Assembly (NCBI GenBank): GCA_963971425.1
Contig: OZ020517.1
Coordinates: 31,344,734 to 31,408,733, forward strand
Reading direction: 5' to 3'
Length of the DNA stretch: 64,000 bases
DNA from: Bryoerythrophyllum caledonicum
Lineage: Eukaryota; Streptophyta; Bryopsida; Pottiales; Pottiaceae
Shown: positions 20,878 through 33,539 of the stretch, one piece after another
Layout of the letters: the number at the start of each line of letters is the position of its first letter
Numbering within the stretch: position 1 is the stretch's first letter
Notes under the pieces: generated by a model
What the model saw: only the letters and a program-made list of their open reading frames with translations
What the model was told of the DNA's origin: nothing
Database searches by the model: none
Program-made: the position numbers and the translations under genes

Positions 20878-23800
20878 TTAGTCTTGACCTACTTTGAGCT
20901 TAATAAGGTCCACTTGATACTTTTGAGGCACTCCCCATTTATTAAGTTCTTCAAGTTTCCGTTCTTTGATTTTAGTTAGTTTCAATCTTTCAACACGTCT
21001 TGCTTGTTTCAATCTTTCACCTTCTACAATCTTTTCTCTTTCTAGAGCTTTTCTAGCTTCTTCCTTTACCCTCACTTGTTCTTTCAAATATACAAGATTC
21101 TTCATTCTTGATTGATGTAATCTTTCATCTTCCGCTTTGGCTATTTCAATACCTTCTTTTTGAAGTTTTAAAATCTTATAAAACTCTTGTTCAGCAGCAA
21201 TTGCCTTCATTTGACCAACATATCATAAGTTTAATATCTTATAATTATACATTTTCTAGGCAACATGGCATATAAATAGCCCTAAAATTTGTTACCACTT
21301 TTATTAAATATATTTCATATTTTATGTATCATAGACAATACATCTTTGAGGTGTGTATTTAAATAGCAACTATACTTTTAATTCTCGTTGCAGTTTTTAG
21401 AATTCATTCTAAAATATATATACTACAAGTTTAATCAATCTATCATGGCTTCAGTGTTTGCTTCTTCACAACTTTGGATAATTCAATCAATGTAAAAATA
21501 ATTCTAATATTTACATTCTATTGTTTTTTATGTGCATTTAAATGTAGCTATATTTCATGTTTTCAAAATGTTAAACATATCTTACTCTTCAATCATTTAG
21601 ATTCTAAAATTTGAAAAGTATATTACACATGTAACATAAATATATATTTATATATTTATATCAAATAATAAGAAAAGCTTTGAAAGTCAAGTAAAAGTAT
21701 ATACTTGTTCCGCCACTTGTTGGGCTTTCATAATTTTTTGTTGTTCTCTAGCCAAATGAAGTTCTGCATTTGTTCGCCGAATTTTTTCAGCTTCTGCTGC
21801 TTCTTTTTCCCTCCAAGCTTTTTCATGTGCTTCCTATTTAAAATAAATCAATAAACTAATAAATATGATTAGATGAGTATTATGATACTAGTAAATAAAC
21901 TTCAATTTCATCTATTAAATAATATATTTATAGAATTTTGATTGTAGATCTATCATGATTGAGTTTTAAATGATGCCATATTTTGTTATCATAGTCAACA
22001 TTCTTAATTTTTTAAAACATCTTATGTTTGATCACTATATATTAACAATGGAATGTGCAAATGAACTTACAAATATACGTTGGTTTCGTAAATCTTCCAA
22101 AGTATCTTGTGCTCCTTTAGCACTTTCTTGAGCTGTACGAATTTTATCAGCAACTTCTTCTTTTTCTTTTTTAATTCTTTCTTGTTCATCTTTATGTGCC
22201 TGTTCTCTTTGCTCTTTTGCAAACACATATGCTTTGGTCTTCTCTTCTTCAATCATTTCTCTTTCTTTTGCCTATCAACACAACCACTTCACATAAAATA
22301 CTAATGAATTATTTTTGTTATCCTTGAGAGTGTTAAATACAACATGTTACTTGTTCAATTTATGCTTTTTAAAAAAACATTAAAAGTTTTATGATTCTTT
22401 ATAGAAACCTTATTAGCATTAATCAACTTAAAATTTTAAAAGACTTAAATATTTATAGAAATGAAATTTTATGATTAAATATTAATCACCTTGTCTTTTA
22501 TTATTTGTTGTTTTATATTATCTTCTTCTACTTCTTTCATCATTTGAATCCTAGAAATTCTTAGAGCTTCTCTTTTTCTTTCTTCTTCTTCGAGTTGAAA
22601 TTTGATTTCTCTTTGAAGTTTCAAACCTTCTTGTAATTTATGTTCCGCAGCAATTTGCCTTTGCAACTCATTGTACTAGTGGACATATTTGAATGTGTAT
22701 TAGATAAATAGTGTAGAAAAAGAAATATCATTATCCAAAGAATATGAATTTGATTATCTATTTATTGCATTGTAAAAGATGTTGCAGCCATAATTTATAT
22801 TTCAAATAATGAAATATTATTGATATTTAAATTATCAAATGCAATTAAACTTCCAAGAAGTCTTATGTACATTAAAACTATTGGGAAAAGACTTTCTTTT
22901 AATCAATTCATGTGTCATTTATCTTTGTCTTGGAAGGATTTAATATAGTATTTGAAATCTCTTACAATTATTCAAATCAATAATATCAAGATTTTATTTG
23001 GTGTAGTAAATAGTAGTTTAAATCTTCACCTTAGCTTGAATTATGTCATGTATATGACTTAACTAATGACGTAAGAAGTGTAGATGATCTTTAAAATGAA
23101 GTGTTTGAGCCATTGCAATAAATAAATAAATAAATAAAATCATAGGTTTTTTTAAAATGTACAAGAAAATAAAATATTTTCAACTAAGATATTAGTATCA
23201 TTTTTTAATTTGAATACTACAACCAAAATAAAATTTATTTCGTTTAACTGTTTTTTATTTTAAATATTTATTTTATAATCTAGATAACTGAAAGTTTCAT
23301 TTTCATTCAAAGTAATACTTCTCTTTGAAATATGTGAATAGGATTGTAGGATTTAATCACAACGTCCTAAAAGACTTAAAAACATTCAGCATATATTGAA
23401 TTGATTTTTTATATTTGAACATATTGTAAAAAAATGAAATATAATTAATATACCATAATCTATTAATAAATTTATGTACTTGGTCCTGCTTGTTGTAAAT
23501 TCAATTTCAAACTAAAAGTTTGTATTTGAATAAAAAAATGCTTCATGTTTATTTAACTAAAGAATCAATCAAAACAAATAAATCTTATAATTGAATTTGC
23601 AGAGAATGAATATTCTACTTCAAGATTTATAATAGATCATATTATTAATGCATATGAAAAATATATATTTTGAAATATTAAAAATTAATAAAGAAGTCAT
23701 AAAAAATAGATGCATACTGCAATTTGTGAACGTATGACTTTTACTCCTGCGTATCTATCAATCTTTTTTTGTTCTTCTTCTTTATCATAAAAGTCAATCA

Positions 23801-24558
23801 ATTTGTGACGTGCCGCTTCCATTTTAACATGCCATTTCATATTGTATTCTTTTTCCCAATTATCCTTGTTGATCTATAAATCAAATGAATTTTAATGTGA
23901 AATCAAAATTTCATTATAATACCATCAATCTTGATAAAAGTTTGTTTATTTATAATAAAATTAAAATAAAAAATAAAACTCTATATGTAATTACACCAAT
24001 TTCCAACAAACTCACCCTATCCATCTTTTGACCATCACGTTCACTGACACATTTTGCATATGTCATTAATGTATTCATAAGTTTACAATCATCTTCTCTT
24101 TCTTCCATTGCTCTTCGCGCTTCATCCAAAGTACTATTCACCTTGAATTCATATTATTTTTCAAGTTTAGAAGTTTTTCTATTTGACATTTCATATGCAC
24201 TCATTAAAAAAAAATCATTTTTGTAATATATATTTCATAAATCATAATTTGAATTGATGTTGGCGTGAGCTGCTAAAAATCACTAGAAGCCAAACTCAAA
24301 AATTTTGGTCTGCATGGGTTAATAATAAATTTGATGCATATGTACAAATACCAAAATTCAGTGTACTTTTAAAATTCTCAATTTTTACATGGCATCTTCT
24401 TGTTTTTTCAAGAGTTCGGCATCCGACAAACGTCCACTTTTCTTTTTGCGCTCAGCTTCCAACTGAAATTTAGTTAAATATTTTATCACTTCCAAGAGTT
24501 TTCATTCTTTGTTGAATTCAACAGAAAAATATAATAACATTGCATTTATATTTTAATA

Positions 24559-24617
<59 letters not shown>

Positions 24618-26029
24618 GCATTATTGATATGTACTTTGAGAATATATGAAGTAAGAAATATACTTTAAGCATAATTTCCTTTCTTTGATTTGATTTAACA
24701 TTTCTCTCTGCAAGTGCTTTTTCTTTTTTCTTCATCATTTGATTTAAAACTTCTTGTGTTACAATTACACTTTTTTCCTGGATTTGAAAAAAAACATAAG
24801 ATTATGATAAGAAAATATTGTGTAATTTTTTTTAAAACATTACTTTATGGTTTGTTAATAAAAATAAAGAATAAAATCAAATACTTGATATAATGCATTA
24901 TATGACAATGGCTTTCCTTTTTCCGTCAAAACCATGCATGCATATAATCATATATATTTTTAAATAAATAATTACAATAAATGATTACAATAAAATAAGT
25001 TTATAAAATTACTTTCATTGTTGCAATATCACTTGAATTGATGATAACAATATCGGTTTCTTCAGCAGATTCTCTTCTACTCTCACCCATTTTCGGTCTT
25101 TTTTCTATGGGTCGTATTATCCTATTCTAAATGCACGTTGCATGGTTCTAAAGATGTCATTATGTTGTAAATAAATAAATTAAAATACAAACTATGAATG
25201 CAGATATTATATAAAAATTGATATAATTAATGACTTTGAATTCAATATTAAATTATAACTTACTGCTTGTCTCTTTTGGAACCATCCTTCATGTCCAAAA
25301 AGCTCTTCTTCAACATTACTTGTTTTTGATAACTATACCACCATAAACGCCAATTCACTTTTTATTCAATTATATGTATTAAAAGCTATAGACTTTTGAA
25401 ATCATAGTTTTTTATTTAATGGATTATTCACATTATAAACTCAAGAGAACTCAAAACATGCAATACTGACCAACGTGTATTTCCGTCCAGCATTGCCCAT
25501 TTCACTACGAAAGTCGCTTATGCAAGTATTATGTACATTGGTAGTAGGGGGTTGTGCCACAATCAAATTATTAGATTCCTGTAAGCACAATATGCATATA
25601 TTTATTAAAATTTTGTTGATAATTTTATGATTTAATAAATATTTATATATATTTGCTGCTAAAACATAACAATGGTTTATGCTTTGTAAAAGCTATATGT
25701 CATTGATCAACAAAAATCTTGACATTTGTGCTTCCTTAAACCTGATAGGAACTAGGATTTTGATTTATGTTAAACATTTGTGTGTGATATCATGATTTTC
25801 TTTTTAAAAATTAGTGATAATAAATGGTCAACAAAATATTTCAATCTAATAGTAGAAATTATAACATGAGAGGTAATTGTACCGATTGTTTTGGGGTGCC
25901 AAATTGACCATATTGCTCATGCATGTACTCTTCTTTGCATTGATCATGTGTATTACCTTGATTATCACGGAATGGCTTCTTTAATTTTTCATGAAGGACA
26001 CAATCAAATCCATCCTTTCCTTTTGCCAT
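20878..26029 (-). CDS. CFAP45: CFAP45-type ciliary/flagellar doublet-microtubule protein, 12 exons
   Basis: Exons in coding order: 26029-25883, 25578-25471, 25332-25264, 25126-25013, 24777-24664, 24462-24389, 24133-24016, 23873-23718, 22675-22490, 22271-22071, 21833-21705, 21204-20878. All introns are GT-AG and all phases join, giving 580 residues (human CFAP45 is 551). The product is nearly all charged coiled coil. Family marks: KYTL...EEELFG near residue 85 (human ...VDESLFG), the LMNTLMTYAKC/ERDGQK segment, the EQEFYKIL segment, and the C-terminus RKLEELNKWGVPQKY (human KKLEELRATGLPEKY). CFAP45 is a microtubule inner protein that stabilises axonemal doublets. Its presence implies flagellated cells, in plants the sperm. 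Exon 7 uses an AG four codons inside the first possible site; using the first AG would create a stop. No defects seen. The exact first exon is inferred from frame alone. Confidence 0.88.
24560..24614. repeat. (TA)n microsatellite in CFAP45 intron 5
   Basis: About 27 uninterrupted TA dinucleotides inside the intron between the exons ending at 24664 and starting at 24462. Confidence 0.95.
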
Positions 26030-27244
26030 TTTTCTCTTTACTTTTTAATTTAAATGTTCTTAAAATGGCTACTCTAAAGATTTATGAGTGACATTGCTTG
26101 GTTTTACACAACTCCGTTTGAAACGCATTATTTTGTCATGTTGGGAAAAATATACCTTTGAGGATATTAGGTTTATCATTTTGCAAATTTAGGGTTTGCA
26201 ATTGAACAACAAAAAAGGGCTTTACACCAAAAGTAATTTTGATCAATCAAATCTTGGTGCACAATGTGAAGACCAAATTGAAAGAATCATGATCATTTTT
26301 TAGATTTTTATTGTATTTCATTTTCTAAAAATAACAACATATCTACAATGAAATAGATTGCAATTGAAAATTAGGTCAATGGATTCTTAAAATTGAAATT
26401 CTAGATTTGTAGTTTAAATCTTTTATCATTGGAATAAGATTTTATGACATGATGTAAAAGATTTCAATGATACTTATGACTTTGTATTTGCATCCTAAAA
26501 TTAGGTATTTGAAAAATATCCAAAGATGCTAAAGATGAATCAAAGATGCTACCAACTTGTCCTTGAATAAAGTAGGGAAACATTGTTGTCTATATTAACA
26601 TATATTCTTAGGAATAAGGTGAAGATGATATTAAAATCTGTAAAATGGGAAACAAAACCTCAAACTTGGTTTCCAATAGTCTAATAAGACTTTAAAATTA
26701 GAGTTGAAGTTAAGACCAAATAATTTAGGGTTAGATTGTTGAAAGGGATGAAACTGTTCTGTGAAGTTCATAGAAATTGTAAGTTATAAACCCCCTAAGA
26801 CCAAGTTTTATGCAATATAACTTCTGGTTTTCAAAGAATGATGTTGCTATTTTATACTCCATTTAGATATTTCATGATTACAAACCCAATTTCACCTTGG
26901 AAAAATAATATGTATTCAAATATAATATTTGTAATGTTTGTATTCAAATGTGATGTTTTAAAGATTTATCACCAAATCTTTAAAAAAAAGTGTTTTCTTA
27001 TATATTTTTATTCCTTCACCCCTAAATTACCAAGAGTCCCCTCCGGGGACTCTTGGAGGTTCGGGGAGGTTTCTCTGTGTCAAATTATAACATTATTTTT
27101 TGAAATGTTTACTGTAGATGGACATTACCAATATCTTTGTGTGAGTCCAATTTTTTCCTCAATCCAAAATTTAATGAAAAGGTTATACGGTTTTGAAGTT
27201 CAAATGGAGAGAGTGGGCACGTCAGGCAATTCTAAAAACTTTTG
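26030..27244. other. AT-rich 5' flank of CFAP45, intergenic
   Basis: No gene seen. A perfect 12-bp-arm hairpin, CCAAGAGTCCCC / GGGGACTCTTGG with a 3-base loop, lies at 27030-27056 in otherwise AT-rich DNA. Confidence 0.45.
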
Positions 27245-27965
27245 CTAGGACACTCTATTGACTGTGAGATTTTCAATACTAGCAAGTAATATTATTTCCT
27301 TTCATGTTATCAACAAAAACCTCTTGTCTTTAGTGAAAAATAGCATATTAATCCAAGTCAAACATTTTCACAAATTGTCACATATTGTCGGGCAAGGTAC
27401 CAAAAAATCTTCTTCCTTCCACATAAAACTTCGTGATCTTCATATTTTTTACTTTTATTTTCCCCATGACATTATGTGGTGTAAACCTTTTCATTGACCA
27501 TATGGATTCTCATACTAAAACATATTAAGTTCACAAAAAAAAAAAAAACGTGAATTGACAATTTTGAACCTCCACACCTTGCACAATTTTTTTGAATATG
27601 CTACATCCTTTGTTCACTTTTGAAAATTGGTAAACAACGAACTAATATCATGCTTAACATGGTGGTAATAAATTTAGACCTTGTGAAATGCAAAAATTGG
27701 ACACAAAGTGAAGTCAAAGTCTGCTCATCCACTAAATGCAGGGAAGAAAATAAACCCTTTTCTGTACTCCAAACACTATAATCTTTAAATTTGTGCAGAC
27801 AAACTATACGAAATTTTGTGAGTATTTTACTTAATAAGTCTTTATTGAGATCCTACGATGAAAACTAGAAACAAAAGTTTTGGTTTTCTTCCTTACTCAT
27901 TGCACTAAAATGAGCAGTTTTGATGTGTTTTTGGTTTGAAAATGGCTTGGCAATTTAGGGGTTAA
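27245..27965 (+). repeat. R1 dispersed repeat, copy c
   Basis: Nearly full-length R1: AAAAATAGCATATTAATCC, AAGTCAAACATTTTCACA, GTCGGGCAAGGTACCAAAAA, TTATGTGGTGTAAACC, TTAAGTTCACAAAAAA, GTCAAAGTCTGCTCATCC, GAGATCCTACGATG in the same order as copy a. Confidence 0.65.
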
Positions 27966-29221
27966 GATTAGAATTCAAAATTTTAAAATACATTTCAAAG
28001 TAGAACTTTCATTGTCCGAATATGAAAAAATTGAATACATATCATTTCTACTAATGTGCTAATAATAAGAATTCCCACTTTTCATGAAGATTCTACCTTT
28101 GACTTATTTAACAAGACATATTGCACCCTCTATCAAATCCATTCACTATGTTTTTTTCAAAGTATTATCCTATAAGCCAACTAATTTTGTTTATGTCCAA
28201 AAAAATCAACCAATTCTATGAAAACCTTCTACAACATATTTCACCTTTTTCACCATTTATTAGATTTCTTTTATATTGTTTGAGAACTTTCCAAATCAAT
28301 AAACCTATGTAACTATTAGTATAAATATATTATAAAAAAATTCAATGACTCCAAAGAAATAAATCAATTATATCTTATTTTTCATTTTAAAATGTCCAAT
28401 TCCAATAATAATCTTAAGAGAAACACAATTTTAAAGCTAAAACAAAAAAATGATTCTAAAAGTTCTCCAACACATAGTTTTAGTCTCATATACATTTTTC
28501 ACATCATGATTTGAGTTGGAATCAAGCATAATCTTAATGACATTTAAAAAGTATAATCCCCATACATGTAGATTATTGTAGCCACCAGTGGCACCTTCTA
28601 ATGTTTAAGGGTTAAAAGTTGTTTTGTTTAAAATTTTTGATTTGCAGTATGTCCACTTCACAGTGCTAGTAATAAAAAAATTGTAGACAAATTTTTAACA
28701 CCAAAACATTGTGGTTTCCCAATGCTTAAGATTTTAGGGTCCAAATTTGACTGACATTTTCTACATAAAGTCTGATGTAAAAAATCACAATTTTATAGTT
28801 AAATATTATACATGCAATTTCCATCTAAGTTTATGACACTTTAAATCAAACAATGATTTTTATTTAAAATCCCTTGCAACTATAGGAATTAAGTCCATGG
28901 AATTTTTGAAGACGAGGAAAACTTTAGAATCATGGTAGGATATGATCCCAAGTCTTCTTCGTTGGAAGACCTTATATAGACTGTCTTCATGTGTCCCCGT
29001 TGACAAAATGTTTATTAAATGCCAAATTTGAAATGAGTTGGGATGTTTGTGACCTTCTTTATTATCAAAATTGTGATGATACGGTGATATTAAAGAAGGT
29101 GATGTATATAAGTTTAGAATGTATTAGTAGCACCCTACCATATGTAACAAGTTTATCATGAGTAGTTTAAGATGAAATTTGTGAAATGGTGTTATGGTGT
29201 CCTATTTGAAAATGAGAAGGA
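27966..29221. other. AT-rich intergenic stretch
   Basis: No gene. A short R2 fragment (ACATGTAGATTATTGTAGCC, then ACCAGTGGCACCTTCTAA and AAGGGTTAAA) lies at 28562-28620. Confidence 0.4.
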
Positions 29222-29376
29222 TGAATATTGAAATGCGATCCAAATGAAAGATGTTAGTTAACGAATCTTCAATCCAAAGGTGCAAGTCTTGCTAAACTCT
29301 AATACATTTTTGTATCCTACATAGTAAAATACGTGAGTGTAAATACGGTTATCGAGTGACAATTAAGGGTTAATTA
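29222..29376 (+). repeat. R2 short repeat, partial copy
   Basis: Matches the right two-thirds of the 15308 element: CAAATGAAAGATGTTAGTTAA, GAATCTTCAATCCAA, TTGTATCCTACATAGTAAAAT, ending AAGGGTTAAT. Confidence 0.5.
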
Positions 29377-30324
29377 CAAAGTTGTATGTATAACGCCATC
29401 TCAAAATCATCTTTACACAAAACAAATACTATGAAATAACACATCTTAAATGATGAAACTCAAAATTACGATAGTTTATTATTCACAAGCAAACAACCTA
29501 CCATGAAAAGATGACAATGGAGACTTTATATGAGTGGTGCAAGGCATAAATGACATTTTTTTCAACGGAAAAAGGCATCATTCCTGAAAGTTTAGTTGAA
29601 ATTGCTACGGGAATATTTTGAGAAAATGAGTTCCAGCATATCTGGAAATTGGACATAAAATTCAAACAACCAATCCAAACTTCGTTGTGGCCAATCCAAA
29701 CTGCTTTGAAATCTTAACAAACTTTTAACAAAAAAAAGAAGGGAATGAGAGACACTGTTTGTAATGAGTCAATGGAAGTCAATGAGCAAGTTCCAAATTG
29801 GTTGAGAAATGGAGTCCTTACTGATGTTTTTAGAGTCAAGATGGTGCACTCCATACCATTTTAAAGTACAATTGTGTTGACCTAAAAATGGACGTTCTCG
29901 AGATTTTAACATGCGAGTATCCTAGAGCTCATCATTTGTGTATTTCTCTTGTAAGTAGCAGTAGTTGTTTCCAAGGGTGGATTACATGAGTATCCATAAC
30001 AAAAAGACATGGAGAAAAAGGAAGATGAAATGTTGATGGAAATTAATGATGTATTTGACCCCTAACGAACCAAGGCATTCTAGAGGAACCTCTACTCCAT
30101 TGATTAAAAACTGCAAAGATGAACTTTTTGAGAATGTAACCATAGGATCTTCTTCTAAACTTATAGGAGATGATGTGGTGAAAAATTTGGGAATTTCGAC
30201 CATACCGATTGAAAGATATTTGCAGTCAAAGTGGAAAAATTTGTCTCCCGTATGGACACTTGGTCCTTTAGAGATCAAGACTTAATTTCTTTCTTGAATG
30301 CTTCTAACCAAGAACACTCAAAAG
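29377..30324. other. AT-rich intergenic stretch
   Basis: Overlapping frames on both strands at 29982-30285 have no recognised motif. No gene called. Confidence 0.4.
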
Positions 30325-30900
30325 TGCTCATTCTAGTGTAAAGAACGGAAAGGAAGGATAGAGTTACATTAGAAATTTTAACCATAGAATCTTAATTTAG
30401 TCAATTAAAAGAACATTCTTTAAAATTTCATGAAATTTGACTGCATGGATTGGAAAATTATAGTGTTTGATGTAAAGAAAGAGGATTCTACTTTTGGCAT
30501 AAAAGAGGATCAACATACTTTGACTTTCCATGATATCATTTATTTGCACTATATAAGGTCTGAATTTATCAAGGCACCATGGTGAGGTGGTTGTGAGTTC
30601 AAGTCTCAATGCCAGTGTCGTGCCTACCAACCAACTATGGTGGGGGGTCTTAAGACCTTGTTGTATAGGTACCTACAAGGCCCATAGGGGATGACATGTT
30701 GGCTATCTTCAAGGGGACCAGAGTTCTTCTTCTTTTTCTAAATTTATCACCATTTTGTTGTACATGACGATGGTTTCTCGTACATTAAATTTTAGAGGTA
30801 GCATAGGTGTATACATTTTCCAAAAATTTGTGCAACAAATAGAGGTTCAAAGTCTTCATACCACGGTAGGGTGTGAAAACAATTGACTAACCTTCAAATA
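30325..30900 (-). repeat. R1 dispersed repeat, copy d, split by a SINE
   Basis: Reverse-orientation R1 in two pieces, 30325-30571 and 30742-30900. The junction is continuous in the copy at 48560-49400 (AAGGTTTAAATTTGATACC), showing the SINE inserted into a pre-existing R1. Confidence 0.6.
30572..30741 (+). mobile_element. tRNA-derived SINE with 9-bp target-site duplication
   Basis: A 170-bp insert flanked by direct repeats AATTTATCA (30563-30571 and 30742-30750). Near its 5' end are TGGTGAGGTGG (polymerase III A-box like) and GAGTTCAAGTCTC (B-box like), as in tRNA-derived SINEs; the 3' end is pyrimidine-rich (CTTCTTCTTTTTCT). The boxes are only ~17 bases apart, closer than in a tRNA, so the head is shortened or degenerate. 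Confidence 0.65.
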
Positions 30901-31139
30901 TGATTTTTTTGCATTATTTTTCTATTTGAAAAGATTATTCCTTTCACAATCTAAAATAAGGTTATTTGTTGAAAATTTAATATTAATATTAACAGAAGGT
31001 TGTAGAAATGTTTTTGGAGGTGTCTTGAGTCCAACAAATAGCACTAAGAACAATATAATATTTTTTCTCTCCCTCAATCGTATGATTGGAAGAAAAAAAA
31101 AGTTATTGCCATGTTGCAAGTTGTAACTATAATTTATTT

Positions 31140-31395
31140 ATATTATCCCTTAAACTTCATTCGGGAACTATATAAAGACACACGTATTTTACTTTGTAGA
31201 ATACAAAAAAGTATGAAAATTTACCAGACTAACACATTTGTATTGAAGATTCTTCAATTAACATCTTTCATTTGAAGGCCATTTCAATATCTAAAACCTT
31301 ATCATGTTCAAACACAACACCATACATGTAGAATATTGTGGCCACTAGTGACACCTTCTAACATTTTAAGAGTTAAAGGTTAAAATAGACATCAT
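31140..31395 (-). mobile_element. R2 element, reverse copy
   Basis: Reads as the complement of the 15308 copy: CCCTTAAAC at the left, ATTTTACTTTGTAGAATAC, GAAGATTCTTCAATTAAC, ATCTTTCATTTGAAGG, then GACACCTTCTAAC and AGAGTTAAAGG at the right. About 255 bp. Confidence 0.55.
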
Positions 31396-32271
31396 TAAAA
31401 GCTGCCCAAAATGTCAAAAGTTCCCCAAGAGGTAGAATGTCCTTCAAGAGTTCATCAAGAGTTCATACCGTACAATAAATAAATCTATTACATACGTAAA
31501 AAGGTATTTCCACTTTTTGACTCTAGATTCTCTAAGGAGAGGGCAATCACAACATCAAGCATCTAGAGAAGATCTGCCTTTGCAATGGTACCATTCTGTT
31601 ACCCAATGAATACAACAAAGTTGCTAAGAATTCACAAAATAAAATTCACCGCAAAAGTCTCCGTACAGCACTCAATGGTTGCATGCTGGCATGTGTGGCC
31701 ACAACATACATACGTACATATACAAATCTATCGATGTGTTCCGTTAACCCTTAAACGACGGAGCCTATGACCGTGGCATCAATCTGAAATTTTCAATCAA
31801 CTGTATGCTCTAGTTTCTCTAGTTTCTCATCAAATATGAGTGGAATTTTTTAAATTTTTTTCCAGAGATGAGATCATATGTCTCAATTATGTTACAAAAA
31901 TCATAGATTTTTTTGTGGAAATTTGAATTTATTGTGATTTTCTGAAGAAAAAGTGAAGAAAACTCATATTAAATACAAATTATGCTAAAAAATTCTGAAA
32001 ATTTCACCAAAGGTGCACATTATAGTGCCAAAACTTGTGGTGAAAATGAAAGTTCCGTGTTTGGCTAAAATTAGAACCACAGTTATAGGTCCAAGTTCAA
32101 ATTGCAATAACATATTCAATTTTACATATTTTTTGAATTTTCAAAATGGTATGGAAACTAGACATCATTAGCTTCATTTCATTAGTTGAATTCAAGCCAT
32201 CAAAAATATCATTTTGATGGCTTGAATTCAGATCTAGAGCTAAAGCTAGAAGTTTCTCAATTTCACTGTAT
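31396..32271. other. AT-rich intergenic stretch
   Basis: No gene. A short inverted pair TTGAATTCAAGCCATCAAAA / TTTTGATGGCTTGAATTCA (32187-32232) forms a small perfect hairpin. Confidence 0.4.
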
Positions 32272-32815
32272 TGAGGGCCGCTTCACACTATGCCCAAATT
32301 GAGTGACGGTCCGTCAAAATGAGTGGCCAAACTATGGTGAGAGGCCAAACTTTTTTGCCAAAAAAATACATTAAATAACATAGATTGAAGGTTTGGCCGG
32401 TGGAGGTGTGAAGCCTCAAAGGCCAAGTCCTAAGTCCAAACCAATATCATTACGCCAAAAAAAATCAGCCAAAAAAAATCAGCCCAAAAAAATCAGCCAA
32501 TAAAAATCAACCAAAAAAATCCGCCTCTTTCATCTAACGGTCCATATCTTGTCAATTTTTGATTATTTTATTAAAAAGTTCTACGGACTCTCGATTGTAG
32601 TTTGGGTCGGCTATAATAGGTGACCCAAGTTTTGCTTGAGAGGCTGTCACTTTGGCGCCAAAACAACCCAAAAGTGCTGCCATGTAGGATGACGGCCTTT
32701 GGACTTTGGGCACAAGTGTGAAGGCCCAAGGTCCGGACTTTGGCCATTCTAGCAATCTCATTGGTGGAAATCGACGGCCACTTGACTTGGCCATCAAGTG
32801 TGAAGCGGCCCTGAG
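32272..32815. mobile_element. Terminal-inverted-repeat element, PIF/Harbinger-like MITE
   Basis: About 538 bp. Ends GGGCCGCTTCACACT (from 32275) and AGTGTGAAGCGGCCC (to about 32811), flanked by TGA on both sides, a 3-bp target duplication. Three-base duplications and GGG-starting ends suit PIF/Harbinger-type elements. The interior has an AAAAAAATCAGCC tandem tract (32455-32520). The 81-codon minus frame at 32552-32797 is not a gene. Confidence 0.65.
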
Positions 32816-33539
32816 ATCCGTGTCACAAGCATTTTCTTTCTTAGATTAAACATGATTACCTCAATGAGGCCAGTTTCATCATCATCTAATGCTTGTACAT
32901 ACAACGAACTCTCCTAAAAAAAGTTGGATGAAAAACAATTGTTTACGTTGATTATCATCCAACAATATCATCCAAGAAGCCAATTTTTGGTTGCTTTGGC
33001 GTTTAAGGATTCAGAAATAAGTTACATATGATTTATTCCTTTGTATCTTAACCCATAAAGGACCTCAACTATGATTACAAAAAAAAAGAACGTCACAATT
33101 TAAGAAAATTGTTTATAATGTCTAAAAATAGGAACACTATTAGAAAACACATTAGGTCTTCTATCTTTTCATTGTGTGGATTGGAAGATTTAGAATTCAA
33201 TAGTCTACTTGCACTCTGATTTGAGTGGGCAGGCAATGTAATTTTTTTTTTATGAAATGAAGTTTTTGTACTATGCAACGTTGCCACTCTTTAACCATCA
33301 CAATCATGATATGAGGTACTTCCACCCAATTTAAAGTATATTAACTCTTGAACAACGTTTTATCCTTGGTGGGACATTTGTCATTTGGAACGGTTCCTAT
33401 GATGTCAACTCTAATCACAAATTTTTGAACTTCTTTTTGGATTTGCGCCATAGTATTAGCTTCATGGAAATATACAAAAAAAAATTATGCAAAACTTCTA
33501 GAATAAAAGTTATGCTATTCTAAGTGGAAATTGTTGGAC
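32816..33539. other. AT-rich intergenic stretch
   Basis: No gene or clear repeat recognised. Confidence 0.4.

Noticed and set aside
24875-24935. Possible extra CFAP45 exon (VLTEKGKPLSYNALYQ)
   Set aside because: No acceptor AG upstream, and joining 25013 directly to 24777 gives the expected family alignment in phase.
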